Assembly (NCBI RefSeq): GCF_030408355.1
Contig: NZ_CP046606.1
Location: forward strand, 248,001-312,000
Reading direction: 5' to 3'
Origin: Corynebacterium afermentans subsp. afermentans
Lineage (GTDB): Bacteria > Actinomycetota > Actinomycetes > Mycobacteriales > Mycobacteriaceae
Length of the DNA: 64,000 bases
The stretch's first letter is position 1; each line of letters starts with the position of its first letter. The position numbers were made by a program, and so were the translations under genes. The notes below the pieces were generated by a model that was not told the origin of the DNA, ran no database searches, and saw only the letters and a program-made list of their open reading frames with translations. Positions 38,346 through 46,839 of this stretch are shown here, in pieces.

Positions 38346-39092
38346 ATGGGTAACGGAAAGCTGATTCTCGTTCGCCACGGGCAGAGCGAGTGGAACAAAT
38401 CGAACCAGTTCACCGGCTGGGTGGACGTGGACCTCACCGAGCAGGGCGAGGCCGAGGCTGTGAACGCCGGCACGCTCATGGTTGAAAAAGGTGTCCTCCC
38501 GGACATCCTGTTCACCTCGCTGCTGCGCCGCGCGATCCGCACCGCGAACATCACGCTGAACGCGGCGGACCGCCACTGGATCCCGGTGGAGCGCAACTGG
38601 CGTCTCAACGAGCGTCACTACGGCAAACTGCAGGGCCTGAACAAGGCGGAGATCCGCGACGAGTTCGGCGAGGAGCAGTTCATGGAGTGGCGCCGCTCCT
38701 ACGACACCCCGCCGCCGGAAATCGACACGGACAACGAGTACGCGCAGACCAATGATCCGCGCTACGCATTCCTGCCGGAGGTGCCGCGCACCGAGTGCCT
38801 GAAGGACGTGGTGGAGCGCTTCCTGCCGTACTACATCGACGTCATTGCGCCGCACGCCATGGCCGGTAAGAACGTCATGGTCGCAGCGCACGGCAACTCG
38901 TTGCGCGCGCTGGTGAAGTACCTGGACAACATCTCGGACGAGGACATCGCGGGGTTGAACATCCCGACCGGCATGCCGCTGGTTTACGAGATTGACGAAA
39001 ACGGCAAGGTGCTCAACCCCGGCGGCACCTACCTGGACCCGGAGGCCGCCGAGGCCGGCGCCGCTGCTGTGGCGAACCAGGGGCAGAAGTAG
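38346..39092 (+). CDS. gpmA: 2,3-bisphosphoglycerate-dependent phosphoglycerate mutase
   Basis: 248 residues. Phosphohistidine motif [10 protein letters not shown], the FTGWVDVDL block, the [12 protein letters not shown] segment and the second catalytic His in [10 protein letters not shown] are all canonical. It interconverts 3- and 2-phosphoglycerate in glycolysis and gluconeogenesis. ATG at 38346 is used; CATGCT lies 7 nt upstream, a weak -10-like box. senX3 starts 12 bp after the stop, as in other actinobacteria, so the sensor kinase may be partly co-transcribed. Confidence 0.95.
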   Translation: MGNGKLILVRHGQSEWNKSNQFTGWVDVDLTEQGEAEAVNAGTLMVEKGVLPDILFTSLLRRAIRTANITLNAADRHWIPVERNWRLNERHYGKLQGLNKAEIRDEFGEEQFMEWRRSYDTPPPEIDTDNEYAQTNDPRYAFLPEVPRTECLKDVVERFLPYYIDVIAPHAMAGKNVMVAAHGNSLRALVKYLDNISDEDIAGLNIPTGMPLVYEIDENGKVLNPGGTYLDPEAAEAGAAAVANQGQK

Positions 39093-39104
39093 CACACTGT
39101 CCCC

Positions 39105-40286
39105 GTGACGCCGATTCTCGCTTTTCTCATCGGTGCCGCGCTGACCGTGCCCGCTGTGCTGCTCAGCCAGTGGGTGCTTCGCTGGCGCGCCCGGAACCGG
39201 GCTGACGATGGCGTGCAGGACGATACTGTCGCCGCGGTCAGCCAGGTGCTGCACCTGGTCACCCAGGGCTCGCCCACCGGTATCGCGGTGATCAACCGCA
39301 GCGGCAACGTGATGCTGTCCAACGCGCGGGCCCACGACATGTCCATCGTGCATGACGGCAGCGTCAACCCCCGCGTGCTGGAGGCGGCGAAGGAGGTACT
39401 TGAGCAGCAGGAAGAGCATGTCCTCGACCTGGATCTGCCGCAGCGCACCACCGGCAGCCGCATCCGGAACGTGCGCGCGCTGGTCGCGCCGCTGACGTTG
39501 ACGGACAACTTGTACGCCATTGTGTACGGCTCGGACGAGTCTGAAAACGTGCGCATGGAAAACGCGCGCCGCGACTTCGTGGCCAACGTCTCCCACGAGC
39601 TGAAGACCCCGGTGGGAGGTATGGCGCTTCTCGCGGAAGCGCTGCTGCAGGACCCCACGGACCCGGAGATGGTGGAATACTTCGGCAACAAGCTGCAGAA
39701 GGAAGCTCACCGCATGGGGGAGATGATCACGGATCTGATTTCCCTGTCCAAGCTCCAGGGCGCGGAGGCATTGCCGGACATGGCACCGGTGCGTGTGGAC
39801 GACATCGTGGACGACGCGGTGGCGCGCAACCTGGTCGCCGCCGAGAACCACGGCATTGAGCTCACCCGCGGCCAGCGTCTTGGTCTGCGGGTGATGGGGG
39901 AGCGGGCCATGCTCACCGTGGCGGTGTCTAACCTGATCACCAACGCGATTAACTATTCGCCGAGCGGGCAACCGGTGAGTGTGACGCAGAGGCTGGTGCG
40001 CGACAACGTGGTGTTGATCAGAGTCACGGACCGGGGCATCGGTATTGCGCCGGAGGATCAGAAGCGCGTGTTTGAGCGGTTCTACAGGGTGGACAAGGCG
40101 CGCTCGCGCTCCACGGGCGGCACGGGGCTCGGGTTAGCCATCGTGAAGCATGTGGTGGCCAACCATGGCGGTACCATTAGATTGTGGTCGAGACCTGGGA
40201 CAGGCTCAACGTTCACTATCGAGCTGCCCCTGTACGACCCTGAGGCCGCTGGCGGAACAGGAACAGGAACAGAAAAGGAAGAGTGA
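39105..40286 (+). CDS. senX3: Sensor histidine kinase of the phosphate-responsive SenX3-RegX3 system
   Basis: 393 residues. Only one clear N-terminal membrane helix (about 4-26), then a PAS-like region (about 45-140), the DHp domain with phospho-acceptor His164 in VSHELKTPVGG, and a HATPase domain with NLITNAINYSP (N box), DRGIGI and GGTGLGL. The His-Glu-Leu-Lys-Thr-Pro motif is intact. In relatives it controls the response to phosphate limitation. The GTG start is 12 bp after gpmA. regX3 begins 1 nt after the stop. Confidence 0.93.
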   Translation: MTPILAFLIGAALTVPAVLLSQWVLRWRARNRADDGVQDDTVAAVSQVLHLVTQGSPTGIAVINRSGNVMLSNARAHDMSIVHDGSVNPRVLEAAKEVLEQQEEHVLDLDLPQRTTGSRIRNVRALVAPLTLTDNLYAIVYGSDESENVRMENARRDFVANVSHELKTPVGGMALLAEALLQDPTDPEMVEYFGNKLQKEAHRMGEMITDLISLSKLQGAEALPDMAPVRVDDIVDDAVARNLVAAENHGIELTRGQRLGLRVMGERAMLTVAVSNLITNAINYSPSGQPVSVTQRLVRDNVVLIRVTDRGIGIAPEDQKRVFERFYRVDKARSRSTGGTGLGLAIVKHVVANHGGTIRLWSRPGTGSTFTIELPLYDPEAAGGTGTGTEKEE

Positions 40287-40287
40287 A

Positions 40288-40977
40288 GTGACAACCATTC
40301 TTATCGTTGAAGACGAGGAATCGCTGTCGGATCCTTTGGCCTACCTGCTGCGCAAGGAAGGCTTCGAGGCCGTCGTGGCCGCCGACGGGCAGGAGGGGCT
40401 AGACCTGTTCGCCTCCCAGGACATCGATTTGGTGTTGCTGGATCTGATGCTGCCGGGCATGAGCGGCACTGACGTGTGCAAGAAGCTGCGTGCGGAGTCG
40501 TCTGTGCCGATCATCATGGTCACCGCCCGCGACAGCGAGATCGACAAGGTTGTCGGCTTGGAACTGGGCGCGGACGATTACGTGACTAAGCCGTACTCCA
40601 CGCGCGAGCTTGTCGCCCGCATTCGTGCGGTGCTGCGCCGCGGGCCGGAGACTGAGGTGGTGGAGGAGGTCGACGACCAGCTGCTGCAGGGCGGCCGCGT
40701 GACCATGGACGTGGAGCGCCACACGGTGCTTGTGGACGGCCAGCCGGTGCCCATGCCGCTCAAAGAGTTCGATCTTCTGGAGTACCTGCTGCGCAACGCG
40801 GGTCGTGTGCTCACCCGCGGCCAGCTGATCGACCGTATCTGGGGCGCGGATTACGTCGGCGACACCAAAACTCTGGACGTGCACGTCAAGCGCCTGCGCA
40901 CCAAGATTGAGGCGGAGCCGTCGCGCCCCACCCAACTCGTCACCGTCCGCGGCCTCGGCTACAAGTTCGAGGCGTAA
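40288..40977 (+). CDS. regX3: Response regulator RegX3
   Basis: 229 residues, OmpR/PhoB family. The receiver domain has the acidic pair EDEE near residue 8-11, phosphorylation site Asp52 in LLDLMLPGM and Lys101 in VTKPYS; the C-terminal winged helix ends in TVRGLGYKFE. GTG at 40288 is right after the senX3 TGA, with AAAAGGAAG upstream. Expected to bind promoters of phosphate-uptake genes when phosphorylated by SenX3. Its 3' neighbour is convergent, with only 16 bp between them. Confidence 0.95.
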   Translation: MTTILIVEDEESLSDPLAYLLRKEGFEAVVAADGQEGLDLFASQDIDLVLLDLMLPGMSGTDVCKKLRAESSVPIIMVTARDSEIDKVVGLELGADDYVTKPYSTRELVARIRAVLRRGPETEVVEEVDDQLLQGGRVTMDVERHTVLVDGQPVPMPLKEFDLLEYLLRNAGRVLTRGQLIDRIWGADYVGDTKTLDVHVKRLRTKIEAEPSRPTQLVTVRGLGYKFEA

Positions 40978-40993
40978 GCGCGTAAGCGCGCGG

Positions 40994-41908
40994 TTATGAG
41001 TGCGCGGCTTGGGTTGCGGGGTGGGTGGCCCGGAGGTCGTCGCTAAGCTGGGTGCGCTTTTCGCAATGCTTCGCGACGACACCGTACGGCTTTTCCCCGA
41101 TCAGTGCGATGAGCTCGTCTTTCATGGACTGCCAGATTGGCGTGCCGCCGGTGTGGCAGTTGGGCGCGGAGGTGCACCACCAGTCGAAGTCCTCTCCGCC
41201 GCCGCCCCACTGACGGCGGTGGTACTCGCCGATGGTGGTGCGCAGAATTTCTTGGCCGTCTGAGCGCTCCTCCCACGCGTCCTCGCGGGAAAACGGCACT
41301 TGCCAGCACACCTCCGGCTTCGTGCCCACGATGTTGCGTCCTTCCGCCATGGCGAACTGGTGGAACGCGCAGCCTGCGCCGGTGGGGTGGCCGGGGCGGT
41401 TGGCGAAGATGCAGGCGCCGTCGACGATCTTGGTCTTGATGTGGGGGCCGGCCTCCTCGTCGTCGGGGTCGGGCTCGGCATCGAGCGCGTCTTCGTCTTC
41501 ATCCCACTCCAGCCACGGCTCGAGCCAGGTCGGGTCGTTGGCGGCGAAGTAGGCGTCCGTCTCAGCTGGGCGCAGCTGCCAGTACTTCGCCGGCATCTCC
41601 TTGACGGCGTTGTAGACGGTGTCGCGGTCTTCCTCGTCCGCGATGTAGGCGCCGTGGATGCAGCAGCCGACAGCCGGGTTGGATTCGTCGATGCCGTGGC
41701 ACTCGGGAGTGCCGAAGCGGCAGGACCAGGTCGCTTCCGCCCAGGTCAGGTCGATGGAGAAGATGTGGTTCGGATCATCCGGGTGGACGAATTCGAACCA
41801 CTCGCGGGGGAAATCGGGGCGGGTTTCGCGGCCCGCCAGGATGGAGCGGCCGGCCGGCGAGTCCGCGGGGAAGCCGAGAAAAACGGGTTTCGGGGCTGGT
41901 TGATTCAC
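40994..41908 (-). CDS. Cys-rich conserved protein (Rv0495c-like position)
   Basis: 304 residues with about nine Cys, several in short motifs: [45 protein letters not shown]. The spacing suggests metal or iron-sulfur binding. There is an acidic central stretch (residues about 138-152) and many Trp. No signal peptide. A protein of unknown function sits at the same place, between regX3 and ppx, in M. tuberculosis (Rv0495c). GTG at 41906-41908 has TACCGT 8 nt upstream on the minus strand. Confidence 0.75.
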   Translation of the reverse strand: MNQPAPKPVFLGFPADSPAGRSILAGRETRPDFPREWFEFVHPDDPNHIFSIDLTWAEATWSCRFGTPECHGIDESNPAVGCCIHGAYIADEEDRDTVYNAVKEMPAKYWQLRPAETDAYFAANDPTWLEPWLEWDEDEDALDAEPDPDDEEAGPHIKTKIVDGACIFANRPGHPTGAGCAFHQFAMAEGRNIVGTKPEVCWQVPFSREDAWEERSDGQEILRTTIGEYHRRQWGGGGEDFDWWCTSAPNCHTGGTPIWQSMKDELIALIGEKPYGVVAKHCEKRTQLSDDLRATHPATQAAHS

Positions 41909-41941
41909 ACCTGGACACGGTAGACCCGTTACCCTGGGGTG
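41909..41941. promoter_or_regulatory. Compact divergent promoters, Cys-rich gene and ppx
   Basis: 33 bp separate the starts. TACCGT on the minus strand (41917-41922) lies 8 nt from the GTG at 41908. TACCCT on the plus strand (41930-41935) lies 6 nt from the GTG at 41942. Neither gene shows a Shine-Dalgarno site. Confidence 0.45.
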
Positions 41942-42907
41942 GTGAGATTAGGTGTATTAGATGTCGGCAGCAACACGATCCATCTCGTGGCGGTCGACGC
42001 GTACAGCGGTAGCCGCCCGACGCCGATGAGCGATTGGAAGCAGCCGCTGCGTCTCGTTGAGCTGCTGGATAAAAAGGGCAATATTGAGGACAAGGGCATA
42101 GCCAAGCTTGTCGACGCTGTCCAGGAGGCATCCGACCTCGCGGACAACCTCAAGTGCGAGGAGCTCGTGGCATTCGCCACCTCGGCGGTGCGTTCGGCCA
42201 CCAACTCCCAGGACGTGCTCAAGCGCGTGGAGAAGAAGACCGGCGTGAAGCTGAACATCCTCTCTGGAGAAGAGGAGGCGCGCCTGACGTTTCTGGCGGC
42301 GCGTCGCTGGCACGGCTGGTCCGCCGGCCGCATCACTAACTTCGACATCGGCGGCGGCTCGCTGGAGATCTCCACGGGCACCGAAGAGATGCCGGATCTG
42401 GCCGTGTCTCTGAACCTGGGCGCGGGGCGTTTGACCCACGAGTGGTTCGACACCGACCCGCCGGAGCGCAAAAAGATCAACATGCTGCGCGACTACATCG
42501 ACGCCGAGCTCGCCGGGCCTGCCGAGCAGTTCAAGGCGATGGGAGAGGCTGGTTTGGCCGTGGGCACGTCTAAGACGTTCCGCTCGCTGGCCCGCCTCAC
42601 CGGCGCCGCGCCGTCGTCCGCCGGCCCGTTCGTGCAGCGCACGCTCACCGCGCCGGGTCTGCGCCAACTCATCGCGTTCATTTCCCGCATGACGGCCGCG
42701 GACCGCGCGGAGCTTGAGGGCATCAATTCGGACCGCTCCCACCAGATCGTCGCTGGTGCGCTGGTGGCGGAAGCTGCGATGCGTGCGTTGAATGTTGATA
42801 AGTTAGAGATCTGCCCGTGGGCGTTGCGCGAGGGCGTGATTCTTAAGCGCATCGACAAGGGGTCTTTGGACGCTGAACAGGAAGCTAATAAAGGAGACGA
42901 CAACTAA
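41942..42907 (+). CDS. ppx: Exopolyphosphatase / guanosine pentaphosphatase family
   Basis: 321 residues of the short Ppx/GppA type. ASKHA fold: phosphate-1 loop [11 protein letters not shown] at the N-terminus, [11 protein letters not shown], and phosphate-2 loop [11 protein letters not shown]. It lacks the C-terminal HD-like domain of E. coli Ppx, as is usual for corynebacterial Ppx1/Ppx2. It removes terminal phosphate from polyphosphate. The GTG at 42 is followed by VRLGVLDVG; another GTG 3 nt upstream is possible. The start is 6 nt after a -10 box. Stop overlaps the next start (TAATG). Confidence 0.9.
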   Translation: MRLGVLDVGSNTIHLVAVDAYSGSRPTPMSDWKQPLRLVELLDKKGNIEDKGIAKLVDAVQEASDLADNLKCEELVAFATSAVRSATNSQDVLKRVEKKTGVKLNILSGEEEARLTFLAARRWHGWSAGRITNFDIGGGSLEISTGTEEMPDLAVSLNLGAGRLTHEWFDTDPPERKKINMLRDYIDAELAGPAEQFKAMGEAGLAVGTSKTFRSLARLTGAAPSSAGPFVQRTLTAPGLRQLIAFISRMTAADRAELEGINSDRSHQIVAGALVAEAAMRALNVDKLEICPWALREGVILKRIDKGSLDAEQEANKGDDN

Positions 42908-43791
42908 TGGCCGACAAACAGCTCACTGTTGCCGAGCTCCTCGCGCGCGCCGAAAAGGAAAACCCGTCCGGCTCGCGCCGCCCGCGTCGCCGCCGCAGCC
43001 TCGAGGACGGCGGCGTCTCCGTCGCCGAACTGACCGACTCGTTCAAGAAGGTCGACGCGAAGCCGGCTGAGGTGAAGCACTCCAGCGTGCCTATCGACGC
43101 ACCTTCGGATACCCCCAAAAGGACCCCCACCCAGGCGCCGAAGCCGGAGCCGAAGCCGGCCCCCGCACCGGCCGAGCCGAAGCCCGCACCAAAGCCGGCG
43201 GACAAGCCCGCCCAGGCCGAGTCCGTGAAACTGCGCCCTGCAGCGAAGCCAGCCGAGAAACCGGCAGCGAAACCGGCAGCACAGGTACCGAAGCCGGCGC
43301 CCGCGGGATCCTCGGTCACGAAGATCCAGCCGGCCACCGACGACACGACCGTGCTGCGCAAGGTCGAGGGCACGGCTGAAGGAAAGGCCGAGGGCACGGC
43401 GGAGCCCGTCGACAAGCAAAAGTTCTCGCAGCCGGACGACACCGGCGAGATCCGCACGGTAGATACGCCGGAGCCGCAGCAGCGAGCAGACGTAGAACCC
43501 CTCGACGCTCCTGAGTACGACTCCGACTACGAGGTCGAAGAGGCAGCGGTCAACCCGATCCTGCTGGTCCTGCTGGTGTTCTTCGGCGTGTTACTGGGTG
43601 TGTTGGGCTTCCTGGCATTCAAGTGGCTGTGGGCCAACACGATGGCGATTGTGGCGGTGCTCGTCGGCGTCGGTGTGGTTGCCGCGGTGGTCGCCGCCGT
43701 CGGCGCCATGGCTAGCGGCCGCGACAAGGTCACCATGATCATCGCTGGCCTGGCCGCCGCGGTTGTGGCCTTCGGCCCGGCACTGCTGTAA
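42907..43791 (+). CDS. Membrane protein with Lys/Pro/Ala-rich cytoplasmic tail
   Basis: 294 residues. Starts [16 protein letters not shown], a basic block SRRPRRRRS, then a roughly 110-residue Lys-Pro-Ala repeat zone (KPAPKPADKPA and similar), an acidic stretch near 175-200, and two or three hydrophobic helices at about 213-235 and 239-290. The corresponding gene is conserved between ppx and proC in M. tuberculosis (Rv0497). Function unknown. It overlaps the ppx stop by 1 nt, so it is co-expressed with ppx; proC starts 31 bp after. Confidence 0.8.
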   Translation: MADKQLTVAELLARAEKENPSGSRRPRRRRSLEDGGVSVAELTDSFKKVDAKPAEVKHSSVPIDAPSDTPKRTPTQAPKPEPKPAPAPAEPKPAPKPADKPAQAESVKLRPAAKPAEKPAAKPAAQVPKPAPAGSSVTKIQPATDDTTVLRKVEGTAEGKAEGTAEPVDKQKFSQPDDTGEIRTVDTPEPQQRADVEPLDAPEYDSDYEVEEAAVNPILLVLLVFFGVLLGVLGFLAFKWLWANTMAIVAVLVGVGVVAAVVAAVGAMASGRDKVTMIIAGLAAAVVAFGPALL

Positions 43792-43822
43792 AAACCTCCA
43801 AACGACCTTTTCCAGGAGTGAC

Positions 43823-44632
43823 ATGGAACGCATCGCCGTAATTGGGGCAGGCAATATCGGCGAGGCCTTCATCTCGGGTCTCGTTGCTAATGGGGTGGAG
43901 CCGGGCTCCATCACAGCGACAAACAGGTCCTCGTCGCGCAGTACCGAGCTGGCCGAGCGCTACGGCGTGCGCACCACCTCCAACAACCGCGAGGCCGTCC
44001 GCGACGCGGACGTGGCGCTGCTATGCGTCAAGCCCGCGCAGATCTTGGACGTCATCGCGGAGGTGGGCGAGGAGCTGACAGACTCGGGCTCGTCTACTGT
44101 GCTGGTCTCCATGGCAGCGGGCGTGACTATCGCCGCGATGGAAGACGCCGTGTCCGCCGCCGGCACCCCGATTGTGCGTGTGATGCCGAACACGCCGATG
44201 CTGGTGGGCGAAGGCGTCCTCGCTGCCGCTTGCGGGCGGTTTGTCGGCGAGGAGCAGCGAAATGCTGTGGTGGAGCTGTTGTCCGCCGCAGGCCAGGTTG
44301 TCCAGGTCGCCGAATCTCAGATAGACGCCGTGACCGCCATCTCCGGATCGGGCCCGGCGTACTTCTTCCTCGTGGCCGAGGCACTGGTGGATGCAGGTGT
44401 GTCCCTTGGCCTGCCGCGCGACCTGGCCGAGCAGCTGGCCTGTGCCACCGCCGCCGGCGCTGGCGCGATGCTCGAGGGCGAGGACAGCCCCGTGCAGCTG
44501 CGGGCGAACGTCTCGTCACCGGCCGGTACCACCGTGCGCGCGATCCGCGAGCTGGAGGAGTCCGGCCTGCGTGGCGCGTTCTACCGCGCCACTGAGATCT
44601 GCGCGGAGCGTTCCGCCGAGCTTGGCAAGTAG
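43823..44632 (+). CDS. proC: Pyrroline-5-carboxylate reductase
   Basis: 269 residues. NAD(P)H loop IGAGNIGEAF, VMPNTPMLVGEG, and the signature SGSGPAYFFL (SGSGPAYxF). The C-terminal region has the LRANVSSPAGTT block. Catalyses the last step of proline synthesis. AGGAG lies 4-8 nt before the ATG at 43823. It is the last gene of the ppx transcript. The 178-bp gap that follows has only promoter-like AT-rich sequence and no gene. Confidence 0.95.
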   Translation: MERIAVIGAGNIGEAFISGLVANGVEPGSITATNRSSSRSTELAERYGVRTTSNNREAVRDADVALLCVKPAQILDVIAEVGEELTDSGSSTVLVSMAAGVTIAAMEDAVSAAGTPIVRVMPNTPMLVGEGVLAAACGRFVGEEQRNAVVELLSAAGQVVQVAESQIDAVTAISGSGPAYFFLVAEALVDAGVSLGLPRDLAEQLACATAAGAGAMLEGEDSPVQLRANVSSPAGTTVRAIRELEESGLRGAFYRATEICAERSAELGK

Positions 44633-44810
44633 CCCAAGTCCCACCATTCACACCCGTTTCTGTGGGTTCACTGCCTGCACTTTGAAAATTTTCTTCCACT
44701 TAAGTCGCACTCGACGCTGGTTTCACGTTAGGGTGGTTCAAGCACGTGCGTGTTCGTCCTGCGGGAGGGGAAGCCTGCAGCGCGTTTGCGTGCCGAGAGG
44801 TATGAATTAA

Positions 44811-45002
44811 GTGGTTAACGAAGATAAAGGAAAGTTCCTGACGGTCGCCGAGGTCGCGGAGATCATGCGCGTATCCAAGATGACCGTTTACCGCCTCGTC
44901 CACTCCGGCGAGCTGCCCGCCGTCCGTGTGGGCCGCTCCTTCCGCGTGAACGAGACGGCAGTCAGCGAGTACCTGGAGTCCTCCGTCTACGACGTGGGAT
45001 AG
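44811..45002 (+). CDS. BldC-like / excisionase-family DNA-binding protein
   Basis: 63 residues, nearly all a winged helix-turn-helix of the MerR/excisionase type: [21 protein letters not shown] is the DNA-recognition helix pair (given in two parts: [20 protein letters not shown]), then [14 protein letters not shown] and the helix NETAVSEYL. Such BldC-type small proteins are conserved in actinobacteria at this locus (Rv0500A position). Starts with GTG, with GAGAGG 12-17 nt upstream; a strong terminator follows. No phage genes are near, so an excisionase role is unlikely. Confidence 0.88.
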   Translation: MVNEDKGKFLTVAEVAEIMRVSKMTVYRLVHSGELPAVRVGRSFRVNETAVSEYLESSVYDVG

Positions 45003-45033
45003 TCCAAGGTCTCGTTTACTGGGCCTCGAGAAG

Positions 45034-45070
45034 ACACCCGCCGCACCGGTTTTCACGGTGCGGCGGGTGT
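45034..45070 (+). terminator. Terminator after the BldC-like gene
   Basis: ACACCCGCCGCACCG at 45034-45048 pairs perfectly (15 bp) with 45056-45070; the loop is 7 nt and TTTT follows. Confidence 0.92.
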
Positions 45071-45211
45071 TTTGGCACTGAAAAGGCCTGCCGGTATGCT
45101 TTGAACGATCAGGTCGGCCACCCCCTGTGGGAGTGTGCACCTCCCGCGAGCCGCGGAAGCGGTTGCGCCGGCCGCGTACGTACGCACTTTGAACAGGAAA
45201 GAGGTAGCCCA

Positions 45212-45313
45212 ATGGGTTCAGTGATTAAGAAGCGCCGCAAGCGCATGTCCAAGAAGAAGCACCGCAAGATGCTCCGCCGCACTCGCGTGCAGCGTCGTAA
45301 GCTCGGCAAGTAA
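45212..45313 (+). CDS. bS22-like AURKAIP1/COX24-domain ribosomal protein
   Basis: 33 residues, two-thirds Lys or Arg: [18 protein letters not shown] is the family core. Known in mycobacteria as a small-subunit ribosomal protein, bS22 (the Rv0500B position). ATG at 45212 with AGGAAAGAGG upstream; a strong terminator follows. Too short for many gene callers, but the conserved order after the BldC-like gene makes it secure. Confidence 0.92.
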   Translation: MGSVIKKRRKRMSKKKHRKMLRRTRVQRRKLGK

Positions 45314-45325
45314 GCCGTGAGCTTT

Positions 45326-45347
45326 ACCCGCCCCATCGAGGGCGGGT
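45326..45347 (+). terminator. Terminator after bS22
   Basis: ACCCGCCC at 45326-45333 pairs with GGGCGGGT at 45340-45347, 6-nt loop, followed by TTTTTC. Confidence 0.9.
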
Positions 45348-45363
45348 TTTTCATTTCCGCGGG

Positions 45364-45455
45364 AGGATGCTTACCCCCAGATGCTTACTTCTCGACGAAC
45401 CACCGGCCCCTCCCCGCAACAGTCCCCAGAAATAAGCATCCTGGGGTAAGCATCT
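45364..45455. repeat. Intergenic inverted repeat, GATGCTTA type, doubled arms
   Basis: The left arm (45364-45387) holds two GATGCTTA words joined by CCCCCA; the right arm (45433-45455) holds two TAAGCATC words joined by CTGGGG. The arms pair over about 20 bp with a 2-nt interior mismatch, leaving a 45-nt loop. It fills the gap between bS22 and the convergent HAD phosphatase. Confidence 0.8.
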
Positions 45456-45464
45456 AGCGTCGCG

Positions 45465-46472
45465 CTACCGGCGCCGGCGCCACCACCACAGGCCCGCGGC
45501 AGCCAGCACGGCCGGGACCACGCCGGCGCGCATTACCCGGCGCACGGAGCGGTAGTCGCGCACCGCCCAGCCCTGGGCCTTGGCGTGCTTGCGCAGCGCC
45601 CGGTCCGGGTTGACCGCCACGGGGGAGCCGACCATGTTCAGCATGGGCAGGTCGTTGACGCTGTCGGAGTAGGCGGTGCACTTGGACAGGTCCAGCTGCT
45701 GCAGCGCAGCCAGGGCCGCCACGGCGTGTTTCTTGCCGGGGCCGTGCAGGATGTCGCCGACCAGGCGGCCGGTGAACTTGCCGTCTTCCTCCTCCGCCAC
45801 GGTGCCCAGCGCCCCGGTGAAGCCGAGCGTTTCGGCCAGTGCCTGGCCGATCTGCACCGGGGTGGCGGAGACTAACCACACCTGCTGGCCGGCGGCGAGG
45901 TGCATGGAGGCCAGCTCGATGGTGTCGGCGTATGACTTTTGCAGCATCCGGTTGTCCACAATCTCCCGGCATGCCTGCTTGAGCTCCTCGACGCTTTTGC
46001 CCTTCACAATAGCCAGGGCTTGCTCGCGGCCCTCGGCGATGTCGTCGGCGTTCTCGGAGCCGGAGACGCGGTAGCGGATCTGCTTGCGCAGGGCAGGAGC
46101 CAGCTCGGACAGGGTGATGAAGCGCTTCTTAAACAGCCCCTGGGCGAGCAGAATCAGCGAGGAGCCCTGAATGAGCGTGTTGTCCACGTCGAAAAACGCG
46201 GCCGCTTCAGTGTCCTGGGGTACTTCCGGGTCGGGCGGGGTGATCTTTTGACGGCCGGCGGTTTCGAAGGCGCCGCCGACGGAGTCCACGCCGAGCGCGA
46301 AGTCGTCGATGTTGATGCCGAAGGTCTCTTCCACCGCAGCGGCTGCGGCGGCGCGACCGGCGGTGCGCTGCGCGTCGTCGTCGAGCGGCGGCATGACGCG
46401 CTCTTCGAGGAAACGGCGCAGGTTGCCCTGGGACTGGGACCACTGCGCGAGGAATTCGCGCTGATCAGACAT
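45465..46472 (-). CDS. HAD-IB family phosphatase (SerB-like)
   Basis: 335 residues. An N-terminal extension of about 95 residues precedes the HAD core: motif I AAFFDVDNTLIQGS, motif II SATP, and motif III/IV CTAYSDSVNDLPML. A C-terminal hydrophobic patch (AGVVPAVLAAAGLWWW) followed by Arg residues suggests membrane association. It resembles SerB1-type phosphatases of actinobacteria (Rv0505c), but phosphoserine specificity cannot be confirmed. ATG at 46470-46472. Convergent with bS22. Confidence 0.88.
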   Translation of the reverse strand: MSDQREFLAQWSQSQGNLRRFLEERVMPPLDDDAQRTAGRAAAAAAVEETFGINIDDFALGVDSVGGAFETAGRQKITPPDPEVPQDTEAAAFFDVDNTLIQGSSLILLAQGLFKKRFITLSELAPALRKQIRYRVSGSENADDIAEGREQALAIVKGKSVEELKQACREIVDNRMLQKSYADTIELASMHLAAGQQVWLVSATPVQIGQALAETLGFTGALGTVAEEEDGKFTGRLVGDILHGPGKKHAVAALAALQQLDLSKCTAYSDSVNDLPMLNMVGSPVAVNPDRALRKHAKAQGWAVRDYRSVRRVMRAGVVPAVLAAAGLWWWRRRR

Positions 46473-46556
46473 GAAACTTCGGGCCCTTTCGGGTGGGGGT
46501 GTTAGCGTGTGCAATCGTACAACGCCCTGGCAACAGCACTCACAGGAGGAGCGGGG

Positions 46557-46793
46557 ATGAAAAAGGTGGAGCTGATGGTGCGGTCCACGTGCGGTTCGTG
46601 CGAGCGGGTGGCCGGCCAGATCGCCCCTGTGGTGGCAAAGCACGGCGTTCAGCTCGCGCTGGTGGACGTGGACAAGGACCCGGAGCTGGCCGCGGAATAC
46701 GGTGACCGGGTGCCGGTTGTGGTCATCGACGGCGATGAGTTCGCCTGCTGGGAAGTTGACAACGACGACCTCGAAGCGGCGCTGTCCAACTAA
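46557..46793 (+). CDS. Glutaredoxin-like protein
   Basis: 78 residues, a thioredoxin-fold mini protein with redox motif STCGSC (Cys at 12 and 15) and the cis-Pro in DRVPVVVI. It belongs to the small glutaredoxin-like group found upstream of hemA in actinobacteria (Rv0508 position). AGGAGGAGC lies 5-13 nt before the ATG. Probably a mycothiol- or thioredoxin-linked disulfide reductase; the partner is unknown. hemA starts 46 bp downstream. Confidence 0.87.
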   Translation: MKKVELMVRSTCGSCERVAGQIAPVVAKHGVQLALVDVDKDPELAAEYGDRVPVVVIDGDEFACWEVDNDDLEAALSN

Positions 46794-46839
46794 AGGTCTA
46801 TCCTTTAGTGTGATTTTCAACCGGACTGGAGGGTTTCGC

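Noticed and set aside
43100..43300. CRISPR-like short repeats
   Set aside because: These are codon repeats for Lys-Pro-Ala in a coding region; spacing is irregular and there are no spacers or cas genes.
44811..45002. Prophage or integrative element suggested by an excisionase-like gene
   Set aside because: No integrase, attachment repeat or phage gene is near; the gene order with proC and the bS22 gene is a conserved chromosomal one.
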